Source of the DNA: Desulfamplus sp.
GTDB taxonomy: Bacteria > Desulfobacterota > Desulfobacteria > Desulfobacterales > Desulfobacteraceae
Assembly: GCA_015232455.1 (NCBI GenBank)
Contig: JADFZQ010000006.1
Coordinates: 1 to 64,000, forward strand
Direction of reading: 5' to 3'
Length of the DNA stretch: 64,000 nucleotides
Shown: positions 1 to 9,145 of the stretch, one piece after another
How positions within the stretch are numbered: position 1 is the stretch's first letter
Layout of the letters: every line of letters starts with the position of its first letter
Program-made: the position numbers and the translations under genes
Notes under the pieces: model-generated
What the model was told of the DNA's origin: nothing
Databases searched by the model: none
What the model saw: the letters and a program-made list of their open reading frames with translations, nothing else

Positions 1-118
1 CCTCATGGGGACAAAAAACAGTTTTCGGATTCATAAGAACTCATGCATGAAAGGTTGCAGAAAGTTCTTAAAATCTTCATTTTTATAACAAATTCAAGTT
101 CAACCACGGTTAAGTGGG

Positions 119-367
119 GTGCTACCAGAACAAAATAAAGAGCAAAATGGGGTTGATATAGAGCCTCTTATTATAAAATTAGCTGCTTTACTTAAGGCAG
201 ATGACTCTGAAGCGGTTGATTATTTTGAATCTGTAAAAAGTAATCTTCTTGTTGCAATCTCAATTGAAGAGTATGAAAACTTAGAAAAGGCTCTTGAAGG
301 ATATGAGCTTGACAATGCTCTAAATATACTGCAACCATTTATAGATAAATTTAATATTGTATTATAA
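119..367 (+). CDS. small acidic protein, possible C-terminal remnant of a two-component regulator
   Basis: This is an 82-residue frame with a GTG start and no convincing ribosome binding site. An in-frame stop lies just upstream at 86-88, so the frame does not extend further left. The composition (helical, acidic, 'LLKADDSEAVDYF' followed by 'EEYENLEKALEGYELDNAL') resembles the short helical tail often found at the C-terminus of Desulfobacterota hybrid kinases and HPt-like modules; that likeness is from memory. I infer a decayed or truncated regulator tail lying next to an intact kinase gene. A genuine small standalone protein cannot be excluded. Confidence 0.4.
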   Translation: MLPEQNKEQNGVDIEPLIIKLAALLKADDSEAVDYFESVKSNLLVAISIEEYENLEKALEGYELDNALNILQPFIDKFNIVL

Positions 368-449
368 AAATATGTTCATATTTTTTGTAGAAGACCCACT
401 GCTCTGTAGAACGTCCACTCTTTCGTAGGAGGTATTATTAATAGGTTAT

Positions 450-1769
450 ATGGCTAAAGATTGCTGCAAAGACTTTCATACAAAAGTTTATAAAAAAAAT
501 ATGGGCGATAACACTAAGAAAGATACTATCCTTATAGTTGATGACTCACCTGAGAATATCTCTTTAATAAGCTCTTTATTAAAGGGGATATATAAAATAA
601 AAGTTGCTATTAACGGAAAGAAGGCTTTACAAATTGCATCTTCAAACGACCCGCCAGATTTAATTTTGTTAGATATAATGATGCCTGAAATGGATGGATA
701 TGAGACATGCCGCCATCTTAAAAGCGATCTAAAGACCGCTGCTATTCCTGTTATTTTTCTTACTTCAAAAGATCAGACCGAAGATGAACAGATGGGGCTT
801 GAGCTTGGAGCAGTAGATTATATTACAAAACCTGTCAGCCCCCCAATTGTATGTGCAAGAGTAAAAAATCACCTTGAGCTGAGTCGTGCCTACAAGCACC
901 TTAAAGCTCAAGCTGAATGTTTAAAAGATCAGGCTGAATGCCTAAAAGAGCAAGCAGAGTGCCTAAAAGATCAGACAGAACAGTTAGAGATACAAAATAA
1001 AGAACTAATTGAAACAAATCGTCTTAGAGAAGATATTGAGCGTATAACGAGGCATGATCTTAAATCACCACTTAACGGTATTATTAATTTTCCTGAATTA
1101 ATCAGACTTGAAGGTGGACTTAATGAAAAGCAGACAAAATATCTTCAAAGGATTGTTGAAGGCGGCTATAAAATGTTGAGCATGATCAACTTATCCTTAG
1201 ATATTTTTAAAATGGAGCGAGGGATTTATCCTTTTAAACCAGAATCTGTAAATATTTTAACAGTTATAGATAATATAACAAGAGAGTTGCAAAATTATAT
1301 TCAACTCAAGAATATATCCATATCTATTATTTTGAATGACACATTGATTAACAAGAATGAGCTATCTAATAGAAGTATAGCTTTTTTTGTTCAAGGAGAA
1401 GAGTTGCTATGTTACTCAATGCTTTCAAACCTATTGAAGAATGCGGTTGAAGCATCGCCTCAATCTGGGACAATCAATATTTCTCTTACTGATACGATTA
1501 CTCATAGTATTGAAAATTATAATGTTTTCCAAAAAGATTTAAAAATGTGCAAAAAAAAAGCGGTAATTCGCATCCACAATCAAGGAGCAGTACCACACGA
1601 TATTCGCGATCGCTTTTTTAATAAATATATAACATCTGGTAAGCAAAAAGGTACGGGACTCGGCACTTATAGTGCAAAACTAATTGCACATACTCAAAAA
1701 GGTGAGATCACAATGGAGACCTCAGAAGAGGGTGGAACGTCAATTATTATTTGTTTAAACAGAGCGTAA
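450..1769 (+). CDS. response regulator-histidine kinase (REC-coiled coil-HisKA-HATPase)
   Basis: A cytosolic two-component protein of 439 residues. A receiver domain covers about residues 25-140, with acidic residues in 'ILIVDDS', predicted phosphoacceptor Asp75 in 'LLDIMMPEMDG' and the conserved Lys in 'YITKP'. A coiled coil of about four heptads follows (151-178), then a HisKA domain with His202 in 'RHDLKSPL', and a HATPase with the N-box 'NLLKNAVEAS' and G-box 'GTGLGTYSAK'. No membrane segment or PAS domain is present, so input probably arrives by phosphotransfer to the receiver. An AGGAGGT sits at 427-433, rather far from the ATG; a second Met at residue 18 is possible. It is probably monocistronic, ending at the terminator at 1851. 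Confidence 0.9.
   Translation: MAKDCCKDFHTKVYKKNMGDNTKKDTILIVDDSPENISLISSLLKGIYKIKVAINGKKALQIASSNDPPDLILLDIMMPEMDGYETCRHLKSDLKTAAIPVIFLTSKDQTEDEQMGLELGAVDYITKPVSPPIVCARVKNHLELSRAYKHLKAQAECLKDQAECLKEQAECLKDQTEQLEIQNKELIETNRLREDIERITRHDLKSPLNGIINFPELIRLEGGLNEKQTKYLQRIVEGGYKMLSMINLSLDIFKMERGIYPFKPESVNILTVIDNITRELQNYIQLKNISISIILNDTLINKNELSNRSIAFFVQGEELLCYSMLSNLLKNAVEASPQSGTINISLTDTITHSIENYNVFQKDLKMCKKKAVIRIHNQGAVPHDIRDRFFNKYITSGKQKGTGLGTYSAKLIAHTQKGEITMETSEEGGTSIIICLNRA
900..983 (+). repeat. 21-bp tandem repeat, about four units, within the kinase linker
   Basis: Four successive 21-bp units each encode a heptad of the type L-K-x-Q-A-E-C. They build the coiled-coil linker between receiver and kinase domains of the 450-1769 gene. 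The units differ mainly at third codon positions, so this is not a very recent expansion. Confidence 0.85.
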
Positions 1770-1850
1770 ATGATATATAGAACTTTTATTTCATGTATTA
1801 ATTAAAGGTATAATTTTTTTTGACAACATATTGATAGACGATACAAAATA

Positions 1851-1878
1851 AAAAGCCCTTGATTTCTCAAGGGCTTTT
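1851..1878. terminator. bidirectional intrinsic terminator
   Basis: A perfect 12-bp inverted repeat (AAAAGCCCTTGA / TCAAGGGCTTTT) with a TTTC loop. The A-tract on one side and T-tract on the other allow termination in both directions. It lies between the converging kinase gene and the tRNA gene. Confidence 0.85.
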
Positions 1879-1909
1879 GTATGTTTCTGGACTACTCAAA
1901 ATGTATAAA

Positions 1910-1985
1910 TGGTAGGCACGATCGGACTCGAACCGATGACTTCTACCTTGTCGAGGTAGCACTCTACCAACTGAGTTACGCACCT
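1910..1985 (-). tRNA. tRNA-Val(GAC)
   Basis: On the minus strand this folds into a full cloverleaf of 76 nt with encoded CCA. The acceptor stem AGGTGCG pairs with CGTGCCT through two wobble pairs. The anticodon stem CTACC/GGTAG encloses the loop TCGACAA, placing GAC at positions 34-36. The T arm is ATCGG-TTCGAGT-CCGAT. The loop has C rather than the near-universal U at position 33. The short variable arm argues against serine. Confidence 0.92.
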
Positions 1986-2037
1986 AAATTGCACTATAAA
2001 TAATTGTTTGGTTGAATATCACCGACTTTTTTTGATG

Positions 2038-3198
2038 TCAAGAAAATAATCCAAAGATAAGATGTTTCAAATCTTCAAACGTAATTTTTTCTACAATAGC
2101 ACTACCAATGCCATTTAGAAAAACAAAGCTAATTTTATCATTATCTTTTTTCTTATCTTTAGTTACTGCACTGATAATATCTTTCATTAAAGCATTCAAA
2201 TTTTTGTTAGAACTATCAACCCTGTTCAATAGCACGTTATTACTACAAATCTCTATTTTGTTATCCAAATGGTTAAACTGATTAAGTTCAATTGGTAAGT
2301 TCAAAGATTTAAGTATTCTTTTGACTCTTAAAAACTCACTTTCAGTGATAAATCCCTTTTTTTGAGAAAAAGAAGTTGCTGCAACCATACCAATACTAAC
2401 AGCTTTTCCATGTCCAATTGGTTCTATTTTTTCAAGAGCATGTGCTAATGTATGGCCAAAATTAAGTTTTTTTCTTTCTCCCGACTCTTTTTCATCTTTC
2501 TGGACAACTGAGGATTTAATTTTAACTGAATCCTCTACTAATTTTGAAATAACTTCATTATCAAGAGAAAGTGCATTTTCAATGTTTGTTTCAATATATT
2601 CAAGAAGTTCGGCATCAGCAATTAAAGCATGTTTAACAATCTCTGCAAATCCATTTGAAATTTCCTCTTTTGGCAAAGTTTTTAAGAGAGAAATATCGCA
2701 TATAACAAATTGCGGTTGACAAAAAACACCTATCATATTCTTATAAGAGTCAAAATTTACTCCGTTCTTCCCACCTACACTTGCATCTACCTGAGATAGT
2801 AAGGTTGTTGAGACAAATCCAAAATCAACGCCACGCATGTAAATGGAAGCAACAAAACCTGTTATATCACAAACAATTCCACCTCCAATGCCCAAAATAA
2901 AGGTGGAGCGATCTGCACCAATATCGATAAGCTCTCTAAAAATCATCTCAACTGTTTTTAGTGTTTTTATCTCCTCACCTGTGGATATTGTTATTACAGG
3001 AATCTTTGTTGAACTTGAGCCATCTGGAAAAGACGGAAAATCATTTTCATAATAAAGTTTTACATTATGATCTGTTATAATTACACATCTTTTGCCTTCT
3101 GGGAGATATTTGCTAACATTTTTTAATAACTCACCAACATAAATTTTGGATACACCTTGACTACCCTTAACCTCAATTATTTTCACAATACTCTCCAA
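2038..3198 (-). CDS. aroB: 3-dehydroquinate synthase
   Basis: This 386-residue cytosolic enzyme converts DAHP to 3-dehydroquinate, the second step of the shikimate pathway, using NAD and a divalent metal. The NAD-binding glycine-rich loop 'ILGIGGGIVCDITGF' is present, as are the 'STTLLSQVDASVGGK' block, the metal-ligand region around 'GFAEIVKHALI', and the His motifs 'LNFGHTLAHALE' and 'GHGKAVSIGM'. It is slightly longer than usual because of a lysine-rich stretch near residue 345. The gene starts 3 nt after aroF stops, so the two form an operon and are probably translationally coupled. Confidence 0.95.
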   Translation of the reverse strand: MESIVKIIEVKGSQGVSKIYVGELLKNVSKYLPEGKRCVIITDHNVKLYYENDFPSFPDGSSSTKIPVITISTGEEIKTLKTVEMIFRELIDIGADRSTFILGIGGGIVCDITGFVASIYMRGVDFGFVSTTLLSQVDASVGGKNGVNFDSYKNMIGVFCQPQFVICDISLLKTLPKEEISNGFAEIVKHALIADAELLEYIETNIENALSLDNEVISKLVEDSVKIKSSVVQKDEKESGERKKLNFGHTLAHALEKIEPIGHGKAVSIGMVAATSFSQKKGFITESEFLRVKRILKSLNLPIELNQFNHLDNKIEICSNNVLLNRVDSSNKNLNALMKDIISAVTKDKKKDNDKISFVFLNGIGSAIVEKITFEDLKHLIFGLFS

Positions 3199-3201
3199 TC
3201 T

Positions 3202-4218
3202 TTAAAATGAAGCACAACCAGTTATGGAATGTATTTTATTAACCATCTGCATAAGTTTCTCAAATTGTTCAGGATATAAAGATTGGGCACCGTCACTCAT
3301 CGCTTCTTCAGGTTTATGGTGTACCTCAACCATAAGACCGTCAGAGCCAACAGCTACAGACGCACAAGCTAATGGGATTACCTGATCTCTAACTCCTGCT
3401 GCATGGCTTGGATCAACGATTACAGGTAGATGGCTCTCTTTCTTCACTTCAGTAACTGCGGATAGATCAAGAGTATTTCTGCTATGTCTCACAAATGTTC
3501 TGATTCCACGTTCGCACAAAATAACCTGACTGTTACCCTCTTCCATAATATATTCTGCCGCCATCAACCATTCTTGAAGCATTGCAGACATGCCGCGTTT
3601 TAATATAATCGGTTTTTTTGCCCTTCCTGCCCGTTTAAGAAGGCTGAAGTTTTGCATATTTCTTGTTCCAATTTGAATTACATCTGAATATTCTTCAACT
3701 AAATCAAAACTCTCAATATCCATAACTTCTGTGGCAAAAGGTAATCCAGTCTCCTCTCTTACATTTGCAAGGATTTCAAGACCTTTCTTCCCAAGCCCTT
3801 GAAAATCATAAGGTGATGTCCTTGGTTTAAAAGCTCCTCCGCGAAACATTGCAGCCCCTGCTTTTTTTACAGCCTTTGCAATAGTTATAGCCTGTTCTTG
3901 GCTTTCAACTGCACAAGGTCCAGCAATTATAGGCATTGAACCATTACCAAAACACACATTACCTACTTTTATAACACTATTCTCATTTTTGAATTCACGG
4001 CTTACTAATTTATATGGTTTTGTTACTGGAATTACCTCCTTAACACCTTCAAGTCCCATGAAGCGACCAGCATCAACAGAACCTTTATTGTATAAGATTC
4101 CTATGGAGACACGATCTCCACCTGGAATTGGGCGGGCAGTGTATCCACGTTTTTCAGCAGCTTCTACAACATTTTGAATACTCTCTTCAGTTGCACCTTT
4201 TTTCATTACAATTAACAT
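3202..4218 (-). CDS. aroF: 3-deoxy-7-phosphoheptulonate (DAHP) synthase, type I-beta
   Basis: Catalyses condensation of phosphoenolpyruvate and erythrose 4-phosphate, the entry to aromatic amino acid synthesis. The N-terminal ferredoxin-like regulatory domain ('IVMKKGATEESIQ') is typical of the I-beta class. The catalytic TIM barrel shows 'IIAGPCAVES', 'FRGGAFKPRTSPYDFQG', 'KRGMSA' and 'VIVDPSHAAG'. I chose the ATG at 4218 rather than the TTG one codon upstream, because GGGAGA lies 6 nt before it. First gene of an aroF-aroB operon. Placing these two first-step enzymes together implies shared transcriptional control; no leader or attenuator was seen. Confidence 0.94.
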   Translation of the reverse strand: MLIVMKKGATEESIQNVVEAAEKRGYTARPIPGGDRVSIGILYNKGSVDAGRFMGLEGVKEVIPVTKPYKLVSREFKNENSVIKVGNVCFGNGSMPIIAGPCAVESQEQAITIAKAVKKAGAAMFRGGAFKPRTSPYDFQGLGKKGLEILANVREETGLPFATEVMDIESFDLVEEYSDVIQIGTRNMQNFSLLKRAGRAKKPIILKRGMSAMLQEWLMAAEYIMEEGNSQVILCERGIRTFVRHSRNTLDLSAVTEVKKESHLPVIVDPSHAAGVRDQVIPLACASVAVGSDGLMVEVHHKPEEAMSDGAQSLYPEQFEKLMQMVNKIHSITGCASF

Positions 4219-4421
4219 CAATTATCTCCCTTTTACGACTATCAATATTTCCTTCCCATTCTAAGGATAAATAGTATTTTTTTATTTTTTATTGCTAAAG
4301 GTTGAAATTCAATACTATTTATAGATTATGAATGCAACACCAAATTATTTTTGCAAAAAAACTGTTTTTTGTTCATAATGCAATAACTTTAGCCAACCAT
4401 TTAACCATTTCTAAATTAGAT

Positions 4422-4490
4422 TATACTTCTATCGGTCATAAATTGAGTTTTGCATATATAAAAGCTAAATTTATTTTCGTTTAAAGTATA
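4422..4490. repeat. TATACT-ended inverted-repeat element, copy 1
   Basis: A 69-bp element bounded by TATACT and AGTATA, with long imperfect inverted arms (left GGTCATAAATTGAGTTTT, right AAAAGCTAAATTTA). It shares its left arm with elements at 41079, 61997, 38509 and 44053. It sits within the 351-nt gap between aroF and the protease gene. The rest of that gap is AT-rich and shows no gene. Confidence 0.7.
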
Positions 4491-4569
4491 TAAGAAATGT
4501 CTAATAGGCTCTATGGTAGGGCTATAAAATAACCTTCAATGATAACATTTATTAAAAAAGGGGGAAATT

Positions 4570-7275
4570 ATGAAAAAACTATTGATTACATTAAGTTCTA
4601 TTATTTTTGTAGTATTGTTTACCATGATTGAACAGGCAAGGGCAGATTGTGCGACTGTAAGTGATGAACTAACTATTTATATTCCATCTGCAGAAATCGC
4701 TGGTTTTCCAGCATCCGATAGGTATAGTGTTACCCTTGATATTTACAATAATGCCATTGATCCTTCTAATTTTTATTTTTCGTTAAGTGATGTTAGAGCC
4801 TCAGAGTCGCAAGCTCCCTCATCATCTGCTTTTATTGATAATAATCTTAACATTAATATAGTCTGTGCCAACGTTCTTGGCATTAACTATAAACTATTGT
4901 TGTCAACATATAAGCATCCTCAAAATAACTGGTTTTACTGGAAATTTGTTAATGCAGTGCCTGTTGCTAATGGTGAAAACAATAAGCCTATAGCAGAATC
5001 TGCCTCTTTAAATGTTGACTCCACAGTGCCATACATTGTTCAGCAACTAATAGCTCATGATCCAGATAGCGATACAATTACCTATGAACTTACCTCACCT
5101 TCAACAGGACAAGGTTACTCTTCAGCTTACATAAATCCATTAAGTGGAAAACTCTACTTAACCCATGAACCTGATGGCAATCAGTCATTTACCATCTCAT
5201 TTAGAGTAACTGATGGTAAGTTGTTCAGCGACCCAGCAAGTGTTACGGTTCAGGTAAGCTACCTCTCTAATGATAACAAAGAGACTGGAAAGATTGATGT
5301 TTCACCTGAAGAGTATTCAACCTTCTCTATAAGTGCAATAAATTCTAAACTTTTTGGTGCGGTAGGAGAGCAACCAACTGTACCAAAATCAATTGATCTT
5401 AGTGTAAATTTTCCAAACCCTGGAGATCAGGGAAACCAAAGTAGCTGCGTAGGCTGGGCAACTGCTTATGCTCTAAAATCTTATCATGAGAAAGTTGAAA
5501 TTGGTTGGGAATTAAACACGCCATCTCATCTCTTTAGCCCAGCTTTTATTTATAACCAGATTAACGGGGGGCAAGATAATGGCTCATATATTGATGAAGC
5601 TCTTGATCTTGCTGTGAAAAAAGGGGTAGCAACCCTCTCTACAATGCCATATTCTGATAGAGATTACAAAACACAACCATCTTCAGCAGCTTTTACAGAA
5701 GCAGCAAAATTTAAAGCATTAACTTGGAATAGAATAAGTGGTACGGCCCAGATCAAGGCGGCATTAGCAAACCGTAAGCCAGTTATTGGCGGTATTGATG
5801 TATATCAGCAGTTGATGGATTTAAAAGGTTCAGACTCTGTTTATAATACTGCATCAGGACAAAATCAGGGTGGACACGCAATTACAATTGTGGGTTATGA
5901 CGATAATAAATATGGCGGAGCTTTTAAAGTTATCAATTCATGGAGCCAGAATTGGGGAGACAAAGGTTTTTTTTGGATTACTTATAGTTTTGCATCAAAT
6001 ATTATGTCAGAAACCTATGTCCTTGAAGATGCTACAAATTCAGAAACAGTAATACCTGTAGAGCCTACAAAGCCAGAACCTAACAATAACATTCTTCCAA
6101 ATCTTACTATTGTTGACTGGAATGCAAGCTATGATCCACGTCCAAGAGGTTATGGAGAGTTAACTTATAATGTTAAAAATACAGGTTCTGGAGTTGCTTA
6201 TGCAGGGGCTGATGTTAGCTTGCTTCTATCTGCTGACACTGAATTTACTATCAATGATGATTATGTGGTTTACGAGACAATTCCTTTTGATCTTAAAACT
6301 GGAGAGAGTGTTTATAGAGATAGCAATAACTCCATTCCTTTTATGTTTCCAGATCAATTAAATTCTGGCACATATTACATGGCTTTGTGGGTTGATGATA
6401 TGGATATTCTCGAAGAGTCAAATGAAGATGATAATATATCTGTAGGAACTACTCCAATTAACATTGAAAACACACTCCCCGATCTTCAGGTAAATACATG
6501 GTATGCAAAATGGGATAGGTATGGAAACGGCACTCTTACTTATGAGATAATTAACAGCGGTTCATCTTCTACTACAAGCATGGATTGGGATATAAATTTG
6601 ATTCTTGATAAAGATCAGGTTGTTGGAAACGAAAACGAGATATATCTGTTTTATGAAACAACTAATTTCTTTCTTGCTCCAGGAGAGATAGTTTATAGAA
6701 GAACAGCTAACCCCACATATTTTAATTTATATACAACTTATGATGGTTATACCGTTCCATCTGGCACTTATTACATGGCTTTATGGGTTGACGATATGAA
6801 TGTTGAATCTGAGAGCAATGAGTTAAATAATGGCTCTTATAGCTCTGGAACAGTTCGTATAGGTGGTCGTTCTGGTCTAAATAGTTCACAAAATAGAGAT
6901 TCAAACCGTTCAGATGATACTTCAACCCAAGGTTTAGATGTTGAAGGCAGTGCATACAATGGGAAAGTCTTACCTAATGCTAATAAACTTAGCTGGAAAA
7001 AGGTTGAGATAACAAGAGGTGAAGATGGTGCCACGACCATGAAAATTGTTGAAGATGGTAAAGAGGCAAATTATGAAATTACAGATGAAGAACAAAAGTG
7101 CAAAGATGATGCTCTAAAACAAGGAACATTTGCCAGTGAGGCGTCTTCTCAAGGATTAGATACTGAATCTAATGATAAAGAGAGTCAAATATACACAAAG
7201 ACCATTGAGGCTAAATCAAAGGTGATTTTCCCAAGCTCATCATCAGTTCCAATGCCATCTATCTCCAATCCTTAA
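4570..7275 (+). CDS. secreted papain-family (C1A) cysteine protease with CARDB domains
   Basis: A 901-residue exported protein. It has a Sec signal peptide (about 1-25, ending QARA), a cadherin/Ig-like domain (about 140-230, 'IAHDPDSDTITYEL'), and a C1A peptidase core (about 275-490). The catalytic residues are visible: Gln in 'QGNQSSCVGWA', Cys293, His436 in 'GGHAITIVGYDD' and Asn456 in 'VINSWSQNWGDKG'. Two CARDB-type adhesion domains follow (about 510-640 and 640-760), each ending in 'SGTYYMALWVDDM'. The tail is Ser/Gln-rich without an obvious sorting signal. No propeptide inhibitor domain of the usual type is visible. It probably acts outside the cell on protein substrates; target unknown. 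A GGGGG ribosome binding site precedes the ATG. Confidence 0.88.
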   Translation: MKKLLITLSSIIFVVLFTMIEQARADCATVSDELTIYIPSAEIAGFPASDRYSVTLDIYNNAIDPSNFYFSLSDVRASESQAPSSSAFIDNNLNINIVCANVLGINYKLLLSTYKHPQNNWFYWKFVNAVPVANGENNKPIAESASLNVDSTVPYIVQQLIAHDPDSDTITYELTSPSTGQGYSSAYINPLSGKLYLTHEPDGNQSFTISFRVTDGKLFSDPASVTVQVSYLSNDNKETGKIDVSPEEYSTFSISAINSKLFGAVGEQPTVPKSIDLSVNFPNPGDQGNQSSCVGWATAYALKSYHEKVEIGWELNTPSHLFSPAFIYNQINGGQDNGSYIDEALDLAVKKGVATLSTMPYSDRDYKTQPSSAAFTEAAKFKALTWNRISGTAQIKAALANRKPVIGGIDVYQQLMDLKGSDSVYNTASGQNQGGHAITIVGYDDNKYGGAFKVINSWSQNWGDKGFFWITYSFASNIMSETYVLEDATNSETVIPVEPTKPEPNNNILPNLTIVDWNASYDPRPRGYGELTYNVKNTGSGVAYAGADVSLLLSADTEFTINDDYVVYETIPFDLKTGESVYRDSNNSIPFMFPDQLNSGTYYMALWVDDMDILEESNEDDNISVGTTPINIENTLPDLQVNTWYAKWDRYGNGTLTYEIINSGSSSTTSMDWDINLILDKDQVVGNENEIYLFYETTNFFLAPGEIVYRRTANPTYFNLYTTYDGYTVPSGTYYMALWVDDMNVESESNELNNGSYSSGTVRIGGRSGLNSSQNRDSNRSDDTSTQGLDVEGSAYNGKVLPNANKLSWKKVEITRGEDGATTMKIVEDGKEANYEITDEEQKCKDDALKQGTFASEASSQGLDTESNDKESQIYTKTIEAKSKVIFPSSSSVPMPSISNP

Positions 7276-7290
7276 TCCCCTGATTTTCAT

Positions 7291-7325
7291 AAGATTTGAC
7301 AACTTTTAAAAAGTTGTCAAATCTT
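7291..7325. terminator. 35-bp palindromic terminator repeat, copy 1
   Basis: Perfect 17-bp arms, AAGATTTGACAACTTTT and its complement, around a single A. It lies just after the protease gene. The same arms recur at 17972, 45474 and 50068. Confidence 0.75.
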
Positions 7326-7410
7326 TAAATAGCATAAAACTTAAATTTATAACCGCTTACAGTATAAATGAATTCTTAACTATAATTGAATCCTTAAGCG
7401 AGATTACTTA

Positions 7411-7677
7411 ATGAAAAAACACTACTTAATTTTTTTGATAATATTTATATCTCTCATCTCCTGCAATGTTAATACTGCTGGAGAAAATGAAAAATTAGAA
7501 ACAAATAAGCAAACAATTGCAAATCCTGCTGCAACTCGTTGCGTTAATGATGGATATAAACTTGAACCTGTAATTGAAAATGGCGTAACTGTTGAATATA
7601 TCTGCATTAATCCTGAAACAGGTCTTGAGTGTGAAGTATGGAGATATTTTCGTAAAGAGTGCCAACTTACACGCTGA
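7411..7677 (+). CDS. DUF333-family putative lipoprotein
   Basis: An 88-residue exported protein. The N-terminus is a hydrophobic signal with lipobox 'LISC' (Cys18), so it is probably lipid-anchored. The mature part matches the small DUF333 (putative hemolysin/YoaF-like) family: 'NPAATRCVNDGYKLEPV', a central 'ICINPETGLECEVW' and the closing 'FRKEC', with four cysteines likely to form disulfides. The function of this family is unknown. It stands alone between a palindromic terminator and the HMGL-like gene. Confidence 0.75.
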   Translation: MKKHYLIFLIIFISLISCNVNTAGENEKLETNKQTIANPAATRCVNDGYKLEPVIENGVTVEYICINPETGLECEVWRYFRKECQLTR

Positions 7678-7720
7678 GGTTCTCTATTTTTTTTAAACGA
7701 TAAGTTTCTTGAAAGTATAA

Positions 7721-7748
7721 GTAGGGGCGAATTTTCAACCGTCCCTGC
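7721..7748. repeat. imperfect GTAG...CTGC palindrome
   Basis: A 28-bp imperfect inverted repeat with arms GTAGGGGCG and CCGTCCCTGC. Its length and ends resemble the 28-bp GTAG...CTAC palindromes at 32351 and 47157. It lies between the DUF333 and HMGL-like genes. Confidence 0.4.
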
Positions 7749-7810
7749 TTATTATTTTTTATACTGGAAATTGTGAGAAAATTTAAGGTCAGTAAGGATA
7801 AACCGTATAT

Positions 7811-9001
7811 ATGGAAAAAAGATCGATTATTGTAATTGATGAGACTATACGAGAAGGAATGCAGTATCAAGGAGTTGTCTTTTCTCAAACACAGAGAGAG
7901 ACAATTCTTGAGTTTCAAGAGAAACTTGGTGTTGATATTTGTCAAGCTGGATATGCGTTAGCTCATATTACAGAGCATGACAATATAAAGCATCTCAATA
8001 AAATTGTTCAGCAGCGTGGCTATAAAATTAAAATTGCAGGAATGGGCAGAGCATCAATTAATGATGTTGATGCTCTTATAAGCACAGGTATTACTGATTT
8101 TCATCTTCATGCTCATATAAAAAATGATTTGAATATATCTGATGTGGATAACATTGCAGATACAGATAGTAAGTTCAAAGAGATACAAGAGGCAATATAT
8201 CAAATTAGAAGCAAAGTTTCTAATTCACAAATATCAATCGCTGTGCTTGATATTGGCACATCTTCATCTGAATTTCTTGATAAAATAGCCGTTTTTTTTG
8301 TAAACGATCTTTGTATTGATATTTTGTCTCTTCCAGACACATCAGGCATAATGTCTCCAGACGCTTTTTATAATAAAATAAAAAGGTTAAAAGATAATAG
8401 TAAGAATTATATATCTAAGAGCAATACCCAAATCAGCGTTCACTGCCACAATGATCTTGGGATGGCTTCTGCAAATAGTATTATGGGTGTAAAGGCTGGT
8501 GCAACTGTTGTAGAATTATCTGTTTTAGGAGTTGGTGAAAGAAACGGTATTGGCGATATTTTTACAGTTGGTAAGATACTAAAAGAAAAAGGATATATCC
8601 TAAATCTTGATACTGACAATGTTAAAATTTTTAGAGAATATTATAACTATGTAAGCAATATCTGTGAATCTCAAACAGGAGAAAATCTTCTTAACTACAA
8701 CACCCCATTTTTTGGAGATGGTGTCAGAACGCACGTAGCTGGAACTCATGCTAAGAGCGGTTTTGGCTTATTTGCCCAAAAAAATGATAGCTCTTCCAAA
8801 GAACCTACCTATAAAAAAGAGAACTATTATCTCAATGTTCTATGTGGAAAAAAACTTGTGAAGCATTACCTTGATTCAATCGGAATAAGTTATATACCAG
8901 AGAAACTTCATAGAATTACAGATATGATAAAATCAAAGAGTGCTGAGCTTAGCAGAAGATTAGAAAAAGAGGAAATAATTGATATTGTTTTAAAAATTTG
9001 A
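7811..9001 (+). CDS. HMGL-like (isopropylmalate/homocitrate synthase-family) enzyme
   Basis: A 396-residue TIM-barrel enzyme of the HMG-CoA lyase/LeuA/NifV superfamily (PF00682). The N-terminal catalytic motif 'DETIREGMQ' corresponds to the usual 'LRDGEQ' with substitutions. The metal-binding His pair is in 'SVHCHNDLGMA', and the glycine-rich motif is 'LGVGERNGIGD'. It lacks the C-terminal regulatory domain of LeuA (about 500 residues), so it is closer in size to homocitrate synthases or citramalate-type enzymes. The altered first motif makes the exact substrate uncertain. It is a single gene with no leu or nif neighbours, so context gives no pathway. Confidence 0.75.
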   Translation: MEKRSIIVIDETIREGMQYQGVVFSQTQRETILEFQEKLGVDICQAGYALAHITEHDNIKHLNKIVQQRGYKIKIAGMGRASINDVDALISTGITDFHLHAHIKNDLNISDVDNIADTDSKFKEIQEAIYQIRSKVSNSQISIAVLDIGTSSSEFLDKIAVFFVNDLCIDILSLPDTSGIMSPDAFYNKIKRLKDNSKNYISKSNTQISVHCHNDLGMASANSIMGVKAGATVVELSVLGVGERNGIGDIFTVGKILKEKGYILNLDTDNVKIFREYYNYVSNICESQTGENLLNYNTPFFGDGVRTHVAGTHAKSGFGLFAQKNDSSSKEPTYKKENYYLNVLCGKKLVKHYLDSIGISYIPEKLHRITDMIKSKSAELSRRLEKEEIIDIVLKI

Positions 9002-9145
9002 CAACTTCAATTTTCAGCACATATTTAAAGCAATTTTAATTTTAAAGATTCTTGGTATTGATTTGACGCTTTGTTAAAAATTATCAACTCTTTTAATTAT
9101 GACTTATTAACGATTTTTCATTATGGATAATATTTTTAGGACAAC

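Noticed and set aside
900-983. Tandem 21-bp units as a CRISPR array
   Set aside because: No spacers; the units are contiguous and encode heptads within a kinase gene. No cas gene is in the window.
1910-1985. tRNA-Ser (CGA) reading of the same tRNA
   Set aside because: The stem CTACC/GGTAG fixes the loop so that GAC is the anticodon, and there is no long variable arm.
7667-7945. 92-codon minus-strand frame at the start of the HMGL-like gene
   Set aside because: It overlaps the strong N-terminal motif of the plus-strand enzyme and has low-complexity composition without a start signal.
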